Shown piece after piece: positions 51,783 to 64,000 of a stretch of DNA of 64,000 nt (its first letter is position 1; every line of letters starts with the position of its first letter). The position numbers and the translations under genes are program-made. Source of the stretch: Emydura subglobosa (lineage: Eukaryota; Chordata; Testudines; Chelidae); assembly GCA_007922225.1 (NCBI GenBank), contig ML679961.1:6555702-6619701 (forward strand), given 5' to 3'. Under the pieces are notes generated by a model. It was given only the letters and a program-made list of their open reading frames with translations. It was not told the origin of the DNA and did not search any database.

Positions 51783-52835
51783 AACAAGGTTACTTACCAG
51801 TAACGTTGTTCTTTGAGATGTGTTGCTCATATCCATTCCAATATAGGTGTGTGTGCGCCCCGTGCAGATTCCCGGAACTTTTTTCCCGAGCATGCCCTGC
51901 AGGGTCAGCCCAGGAGCCCCCTGGAGTGCCGCACTCATTTCGCGGTATAAAGGGCGCTGCTGGCCCCATGGGCCCCCAGTTCCTTCTTTCCGCCTGTGAC
52001 GGTTGCTGAAACTTCTGCCTCTTGCTGTCTGCAAGTAGCATTCGGACCCTAGCTTGTTGTTCGACTCTTCTTTGAAGTTCCATGTTAAGTAGTTGTTAAT
52101 AGTTAGTTAAGTAGATTAGAGTAAGTACCCTTAGGGGTTCCTGCTGAGCCTTGCCTGGCTCTACGGGCTTTAAAAGCTGTGACCTCTGCGCTAAAGTCTT
52201 TCCCGTGAGTGATCCTCACGACCGCTGCCTCCGATGTCTCGGAGAGCAGCATAGAAGAGACAAGTGCCGGATCTGTAAGTCCTTCAAGCTCCGGACGCAA
52301 AAAGAGAGGGACGCCAGGCTGAAGGCCATCTTGATGGAGTCCGCGCTCTGGCCAGCGTCTGAACCATCGTGGTCTCCGACGGCACCGAGCGTGTCATTGG
52401 TGTGGAGTGCTCCTCCGGCACCAGCACTGAGGCTGAAGGTGCCTAAGAAGAAAACGCGGCCCGAGGCCGCACCTATGGACTCCTCCCTGCGACCGGGACA
52501 GCAGGGAGAGATCAAGGAGATGCCCCAGCCACATGCCGTGGAGATTACTCCAGCACCGGCGTCTCCACGCAGGGAGCCTCCCCTGACTCCTGGGGGTGGG
52601 GGAAGCGCCCCTGCAAGGGCCGTCGATGCCAGAGGCATTCACTGCGGCACGCGCCCTCAGAGCCTTGCCCACGCCTCTGTCCCTCCCTTGGCCGAGGGCT
52701 CAGGGACCTGCGTCTCAGGGCAAACCCACGCTGGGTGGCCCCGGTGGGTGGAGACGTCCGCAATCTAAGTCTTCTCCCAGACGGTCACGGAGGGCCATGT
52801 CGATGCGTGCTCCTATGAATTCTAGGAAGTCAAGA
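51783..52835 (+). mobile_element. DIRS-like retroelement E, 5' end with gag, opposite orientation
   Basis: Starts AACAAGGTTACTTACCAGTA and has the landmarks of the element A repeat (CGGAACTTTTTTCCCGAGCA, CAGTTCCTTCTTTCCGCC). A 5' leader and a gag start on the plus strand follow. It is cut off inside gag at about 52835. Its outermost bases are of the type found at the 3' end of element A. Confidence 0.7.
52151..52768 (+). pseudogene. DIRS gag-like N-terminus (element E)
   Basis: Open for about 200 codons. The start has CDLCAKVFPVSDPHDRCLRC followed by LGEQHRRDKCRICKSFKLRT, the same Cys/His motif as in element A, then RLKAILMESAL. The remainder is proline and alanine rich. It lacks the rest of gag and all enzymatic domains. 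Confidence 0.75.
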
Positions 52836-52839
52836 CTGC

Positions 52840-53115
52840 ATAGGGTGTGATTTTTCAACTTTGATGTTCACTCCTAGGGAGGAGAGGAGTAGAAGAAGCT
52901 GGGACGTCAATTCCCGAACTTCTTTTCTGGACCATGACGCCAGCAGCCAGTCATTTAGATAAAGGAAGACAAGGACTCTTTGTTGCCAGAGGTGGGCTGC
53001 TGCCACAGAGAAAATCTTTGTGAAGACTCGTGGAACCGTGGTAAGTCCGAACAGGAGAACGCTGTATTGGAAGTGTACTGGAAGCGTGGACCAGTAGACA
53101 CTACTACTTTGAAAA
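52840..53115 (-). pseudogene. DIRS reverse-transcriptase fragment (element D)
   Basis: The translation has FQYSVLLFGLTTVPRVFTKI, then VFLYLNDWLLASWSRKEV and LSSLGVNIKVEKS. The catalytic Y-L-D-D motif reads YLND. It ends at the junction with element E. Confidence 0.85.
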
Positions 53116-53192
53116 ACTCCAGCTTTGAGCTCATGGCGCATGCACATTTCCCTCTGTGGAATACAATAGGGACCACTACTCAGAAGAAAAAG

Positions 53193-53365
53193 TTCCTAGT
53201 GTAGACCAGCCCTTAGTTTAATTTTGAAAGTGAATTAAGCTAAACCGAATTATGGTCATTTCAATTCTGAATAAATGTGTCTACACAGGTTAAATGCAGT
53301 TTTGCTAATTCGCTTTAAAAATCATACCGTAATTCGGATTCATACCGTAATTCAGATTAATTAGA
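53193..53365. mobile_element. DNA transposon fragment
   Basis: Begins with AGTGTAGACCAGCCC, a hAT-like terminus, and continues through a region with AATAAATGTGTCTACACAGG. Probably two short remnants side by side. Confidence 0.4.
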
Positions 53366-53420
53366 ACCATGGATACTAGCTTAATATGAAGATACAAAAT
53401 ATTCATATGAAGTGATTTTA

Positions 53421-59665
<6,245 letters not shown>

Positions 59666-59789
59666 TTAAACACAGTCAGCATACAGAAGCTTGTAAAAGT
59701 CAATCACCTACTTTCTCTATTCATGTTTCTATCCCTCTGTTTCTACCTGCTCCATTTCTCTCTCAACTCTTGGGCTTTTCTCCTTTCAT

Positions 59790-60041
59790 GCAGCCCCATC
59801 TCTAAGACTGGAACAGTCTTCTGCTCCCCATGGAATAAGCATCCTTTCAAATCTCTCCTCAAAACAATCCTTCCTGCCCTTTGCTATTTTTATGATGATA
59901 GCATTTGGGGGTTCCGACTGAGATAATGGCCCAAGCATACAGAGCACTGTACACACACAGTACGAGAAGATCCTAAAGAGCTCTCAGTCTAAATGGACAA
60001 GACAAAGGGATATTGCTCCCACTTCACAGATGAGGAACTAA
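59790..60041 (+). mobile_element. L2/MIR-type remnant, left part
   Basis: Contains TTTCAAATCTCTCCTCAAAA, resembling the end of an L2-type ORF2 (F-K-S-L-L-K), then AAGAGCTCTCAGTCTAAATG and CACTTCACAGATGAGGAACT of the MIR/L2 tail group. It continues at 60560 after two transposons. Confidence 0.6.
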
Positions 60042-60320
60042 GGGTTTGTCTACACAGCAAAGAAAAACCCGCAGCTGGACCACGCCAGCCAACTCAGGCT
60101 CCTGGGGCCTGGGCTGTTTCACTGCAGTGTAGACTTTCAGGCTTGGGCTGGAACCTGAGATCTGGGTCCCTCCCACGCAGCAGGGGCCTAGAGCCCGGGC
60201 TTCAGCCCAAGCCTCGATGTCTACACAGCAATGAAACAGCTGGGCAGTCTGAGCCCTGCAAGCCTGAGTCAGCTAGCACGAGCCAGCGCTGGGTGTCTAG
60301 TTGCTGTGTAGACATACCCT
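60042..60320. mobile_element. Short DNA transposon inside a MIR-type sequence
   Basis: Ends AGGGTTTGTCTACACAGC and GCTGTGTAGACATACCCT form a near-perfect 18-bp inverted repeat. GC-rich interior. It separates ATGAGGAACTA from GCACAGAGATG, which are adjacent in MIR-type elements. Confidence 0.8.
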
Positions 60321-60324
60321 AAAG

Positions 60325-60551
60325 CAGGGGTGCCCAACCTCCAGCTCACGAGCCATATATGGCCCACCAGAGCATTTCATAAGGCCCGTGGCCTGCTTCA
60401 ACACAATTTACTAACTCCATTTGTTAGCATTTTGTCATCGTGTTTACATCATTTTAGTTTACACAAGGAAGCATGAAGAATCCGTTTGGCCCACACAAGG
60501 TTGTGTTTAGGTTTATGTAGCCCTCCTGTGTAATAAGGTTGGGCACCACTG
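60325..60551. mobile_element. hAT-type transposon with perfect 8-bp target duplication
   Basis: Ends CAGGGGTGCCCAACCT and AGGTTGGGCACCACTG are inverted repeats. CCCTAAAG occurs at 60317-60324 and again at 60552-60559. It inserted at the very edge of the previous element, so part of that element's end is in the duplication. Confidence 0.9.
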
Positions 60552-60625
60552 CCCTAAAGCACAGAGATGTAATTTGCCCACAGTCACTGAGAGAGTCTGT
60601 GACAGAACTAGGAACTGGACCCAGA
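60552..60625 (+). mobile_element. MIR-type remnant, right part
   Basis: GCACAGAGATGTAATTTGCC, then CACAGTCACTGAGAGAGTCT and AACTGGACCCAGAT follow the MIR pattern after the interruption at 60042-60551. Confidence 0.6.
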
Positions 60626-60939
60626 TGGAAGGCTCTGTTCCTTTCTCCATGGCCCCAGAAGGGAGTCCTGGGCAATTGCCCTTCTTCCCCATGGGCCTTC
60701 ATGTGGGTTGCTGCAAGGTTCTCACCTCCCTCAGTAACCTCGCATGTGACACATGGTGCCATCATACAACTCTATATTATAGCTGTCACCAGAGCTGACT
60801 GATAGTTTTCACAGCGTCTAGGCAAAACTGACATCTAGATGAGGGCCAGATGGCTAATGCTCACTTCAGACAAGACAGAGGCTTCACTCATCAGCTGCAG
60901 GAATCATCCAGGAGATAGGTCCCCATAATAAAGGGCTTT

Positions 60940-61330
60940 TGCCCACATGTTTACAGTCAGATGTATAATCTGGGAGTCTTACTAGGTGCGGAGTTCTTTT
61001 AAAAGATCACACAGCAATACTAGCTAACAGTCGCTTTTGTCATCCTGCACCAGGTAAACAGATTGCAACCTTTCCTATCGGATGCAAGCCTTGCCATAGT
61101 TATCTACAGCTTTATGACCTTCACATTGGGTTACTGCAATCAACTTCACTTGGTACTGCACCTGAAAGCCACCCAGAAAACACAGGTAATTTGGAAGGTA
61201 GCTGCCCACGGCTTCCTGTTTGTAGTTGGAAACAGTTCAAAATGCAATTCAAAGTGTTGTTTCTAATCTATTTAAACCCTTTATGGTTTGGGCTTTGGGT
61301 ACCTTAAGCTTGTTCCTGATCACATTTATG
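60940..61330 (+). mobile_element. L2-type LINE ORF2 C-terminal fragment
   Basis: Plus-strand translation has LQPFLSDASLAIVIYSFMTF then TLGYCNQLH, matching the L-D-Y-C-N-S-L-Y block of L2, and a frame-shifted trace of the later F-K-x-L-L region. Degraded. Confidence 0.65.
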
Positions 61331-61425
61331 CACATGCTTAACTTTAGATACAAGTAGTCCATTTAGTCCAATGGGAGCCACTTGCATGTGTAAATAGTTG
61401 CATGAACTGGACCTGAGATCACCGC
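61300..61425. repeat. Partly palindromic interspersed repeat
   Basis: Contains TTATGCACATGCTTAACTTT and AGTCCAATGGGAGCCACTTG, resembling 37576-37702. Degraded copy. Confidence 0.45.
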
Positions 61426-62285
61426 TCTCCTTGTGTTCTATCATGACCACTGAGAACAGCTGCGGTGTAGAGCAAACAACGTCCAGATTTAAGCATCAGT
61501 TGTCTGATGTCAAAGTGATCTCCATGAACAGACCTTGACTCATTCCTTCATTGGTCTGGCAGAGTTTAAGTCTGTTGACCTTAAGGACACGCTACAGTTT
61601 TTGGGAACTTGCCGTTACATTTTAAACATACCTTCTCATTTTTAATGAAATAATGAAGCCTAATTAGGTCACATCATTATGTGCTTTTATCAATATTGTT
61701 TCACTATTTCAAAAAATTAAAAAATACAACTAAAACTAAATCCTATGTATAGCTAAAATCTTAGGTGCTGAGACATCTCTTTGCTTAGTTAAAGTATTGG
61801 CAATTTTATAAAAGAGTAGCATCTCTCTTTTCTCTAAGAAACAATGTATTGGGACTCTTATAGGCATTAAGTTTCTCTCTTAAATCAGTACTGGTGTAAC
61901 TAATAAAATATATACCTACAATCTTTAGCTGATACAGCATTCTGTGGAACATAATCACATCCAACAGGAGATTATTAATACATACACAAACTTATTTAAT
62001 CATTCCTTTTACATTAGAAGACAAATTACATGGTTAGCGAGCAGGTAACAGTTTCTAACATGGCAAAGCATTGCTCTATGTTCTATGAGACTGGAGATAG
62101 AATACAGAGCTTTTCACTTCTACATCGAAAGATCAAATCCAGACTCTGCCAGTGGTAGCTTGAAGAAAAGAGGGCTACTAAGGCACATATGCAAAATAAA
62201 GCTAAATAAACTTATCAAAACCATTGTACAACAATATAAAACATCAATCATAAACCAATATTAACAATTAACCAATTGACTCAAT

Positions 62286-62643
62286 GTCAAGTAATGGATT
62301 TAAAGTCACTACACACAATAAGAATCTCAAAATCACCCCATCCCATGGGCAATCATTTTTGTAAATAAATATGTTTTACATTTTTATAAGTATTCACAAA
62401 TGAAACATTTCCACTACAAATCTGTAGAATATTAGAGGAGAGCATCACCTTGTAGTGGACTGAAAGTGCCTTACATACATAGGTATACTTTGTCTAATAT
62501 TCTACAGATTTGTAGTGGAAATGTTTCATTTGTGAATACTTATAAAAATGTAAAACATATTTATTTACAAAAATGATTGCCCATGGGATGGGGTGATTTT
62601 GAGATTCTTATTGTGTGTAGTGACTTTAAATCCATTACTTGAC
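62286..62643. repeat. Perfect inverted repeat, 2 x 151 bp with 56-bp spacer
   Basis: Arms 62286-62436 and 62493-62643 are exact reverse complements by direct comparison, with spacer 62437-62492. The right arm ends at the last base before the assembly gap. Confidence 0.97.
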
Positions 62644-62743
62644 NNNNNNNNNNNNNNNNNNNNNNNNNNNNNNNNNNNNNNNNNNNNNNNNNNNNNNNNN
62701 NNNNNNNNNNNNNNNNNNNNNNNNNNNNNNNNNNNNNNNNNNN
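62644..62743. other. Assembly gap, 100 N
   Basis: Exactly 100 N, a conventional placeholder for a gap of unknown size, inside intron 2. No exon is expected here because exons 2 and 3 are both found. Confidence 0.99.
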
Positions 62744-63264
62744 ACAGTGAAAGAGACAGCCAGCTGCAGGAATACAGAGCCCCACTGAGTTCAATAAACC
62801 TCCACACAGTCACAGCAACCTGCCCACTCACTATCAGTTGCAAGATCAGGATCTAAATCAGTAGTTTAAATTCATTACATTACGATGTTTACATTTTGCT
62901 TCTGTGGATTAACTAAAAAGGAAGAGATTAAATTCTACAGTTTAAGGTCTATTTTAAGTAAAGCAATACAAAAACATCCACAGCTAGCTATCCTTTTCTG
63001 CACTCGTTAAAAAACACAACAGATATTGTTTTAAATATTAAAAGATAACTTCTGAACGGAAGTTTCGTAACTAATTGCAACTCAAATGAAGCTCCATTTC
63101 TGAAAACAGAACACTGACTAATTTTTTTTTTAAAAGGCCCTACTATTTTTATTCTACCTTGTTATAAATTAAACTTAGATTACTTACAATAGTTGAATAC
63201 CGTCATTCTGTAAGCAAGCACCTATTTTACAACATTATAGTTAAGACAGCTTTGCCATTCTCAC

Positions 63265-63390
63265 CTCTACATCTTGGACAGTTCGTGGCTGTGCAATGCA
63301 TAGTTTGTTTAGCAGCTGAAGTATCAACTCTTCAATATAATAGAGGGAATCTTCTTTTGCTGAAAAATTGGGATGAACCTGTTGCTGAAC
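63265..63390 (-). CDS. SOS2: SOS2 exon 2 (histone fold, start)
   Basis: The exon is 126 nt, 42 codons, phase 0 to 0, about residues 30-71. The acceptor is TTGTGCAG and the donor GAG|GTGAGA. The peptide starts VQQQVHPNF and ends QPRTVQDVE, with the conserved helix [16 protein letters not shown] of the N-terminal double histone fold, which helps autoinhibition and membrane binding in SOS proteins. It joins exon 3 (ERVQK) exactly as expected. Confidence 0.96.
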
Positions 63391-64000
63391 CTGCACAATA
63401 GAATTATTTTTTTCAATCAGAAGCCGCATTGAAGGATGTATGGAGGAGCATATGATAGCAAAAGCAGATTAAAAATACTATTTAATATATTTAATAGTCT
63501 TGCAAATTCCCATGCATGCAAGAAAGCATCATACTCCCCCTACGTAGTACATATAATGGCATCAACTCATGCCATTATCATTAAGCTTTCATTTAATGAC
63601 AAAACCAAAAATAGTTGCAAAGAAAATTTTAAACTTTAAAAATGTGAATCAAAAGCAGACTGGTACAGCTGCCTGGACAGTGAGAAAGCAACTGTAGGGG
63701 TAAGATCCCCTTACCCTACCACTGGCTCAGCAGTAGAATGATTGAGGGAAGAGCTGCAGCTGCCTCCATTAAAAATAGCAGTATTGATTAATTTGCTTGG
63801 GGGGTGGGGAGGGCAAAGAAAGAATGAACAGACTGGAGGAAGAGACCTGAGGAGCTAGGATGGTGAGAAAAGAGAATTGACGAATTTGACAGAGAACAGA
63901 ATCAGTGACTTGGAGTAAACGAAAAGGCCCAGGGTGAGTGGGTTTGAGAATGGATAGGGCAACTCAAGATAGAGAGTTGAGAAGGGGTGAAGTAGCAAGT
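63391..64000 (-). other. SOS2 intron 1, partial
   Basis: From exon 2 to the window edge. A purine-rich stretch lies at 63790-64000. No exon 1, CpG-rich promoter or start codon of SOS2 is present. Confidence 0.8.

Larger units (their letters stand above)
50961..53187 (-). mobile_element. DIRS-like retroelement D, split by element E
   Basis: Minus-strand recombinase sequence at 50960-51160 (LHSLDVCRALLFICKVQSLS), continuing as non-coding homolog of 11200-11470 to about 51780. After element E, RT sequence lies at 52840-53115 and a DIRS terminus at 53120-53187 (GTGGAATACAATAGGGACCA then CAGAAGAAAAAG). The parts are collinear only if 51783-52835 is removed. Confidence 0.6.

Noticed and set aside
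62561..62856. Open frames spanning the N run
   Set aside because: They are artefacts of reading through unknown bases.

Overview
The window is vertebrate nuclear DNA. Its only host gene is SOS2 (Son of sevenless homolog 2, a Ras/Rac guanine-nucleotide exchange factor), which lies on the minus strand and fills the whole window. I placed 21 coding exons with consensus acceptors, GT donors and matching reading phase. They add up to 3393 nt, or 1131 codons, with no internal stop. Compared with the usual 23-exon gene they are exons 2 to 22. Exon 1 lies beyond position 64000 and exon 23, with the stop and 3' UTR, lies before position 1. SOS2 rather than SOS1 is called from paralog-specific stretches in the PH, REM and proline-rich parts.

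The repeats suggest a turtle or a closely related sauropsid. They include CR1 LINEs, one of them young enough to keep a frameshift-free reading frame with three nonsense codons, several DIRS-type tyrosine-recombinase retroelements, short hAT-like DNA transposons, and old L2/MIR-like remnants. The species call is inference.

Layout, left to right: exons 22-20 (121-3961); intron 19 with a gag-only DIRS element (4731-7291); exons 19 and 18 with old CR1 between them; intron 17, mostly filled by a 4.6-kb internally deleted DIRS element (10403-15001) with inverted terminal repeats and an internal complementary region; exons 17-8 (15280-39665), with introns carrying short DNA transposons and CR1 tails; exon 7; intron 6 (41944-53429), a nest of DIRS elements with a CR1 inside a recombinase gene; exons 6-2 (53430-63390). 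Intron 2 holds L2/MIR remnants, two stacked DNA transposons, and a perfect 151-bp inverted repeat ending at a 100-N assembly gap.

The SOS2 exons encode, in order, most of the histone fold, then DH, PH, REM and CDC25 domains, and the start of the proline-rich tail with one Grb2 SH3-type site. I found no RNA gene, CRISPR array, promoter or prokaryotic-style system. The most unusual content is the DIRS architecture and nesting, a coding change in exon 14, an in-frame 42-nt cassette exon, and the inverted repeat at the gap.
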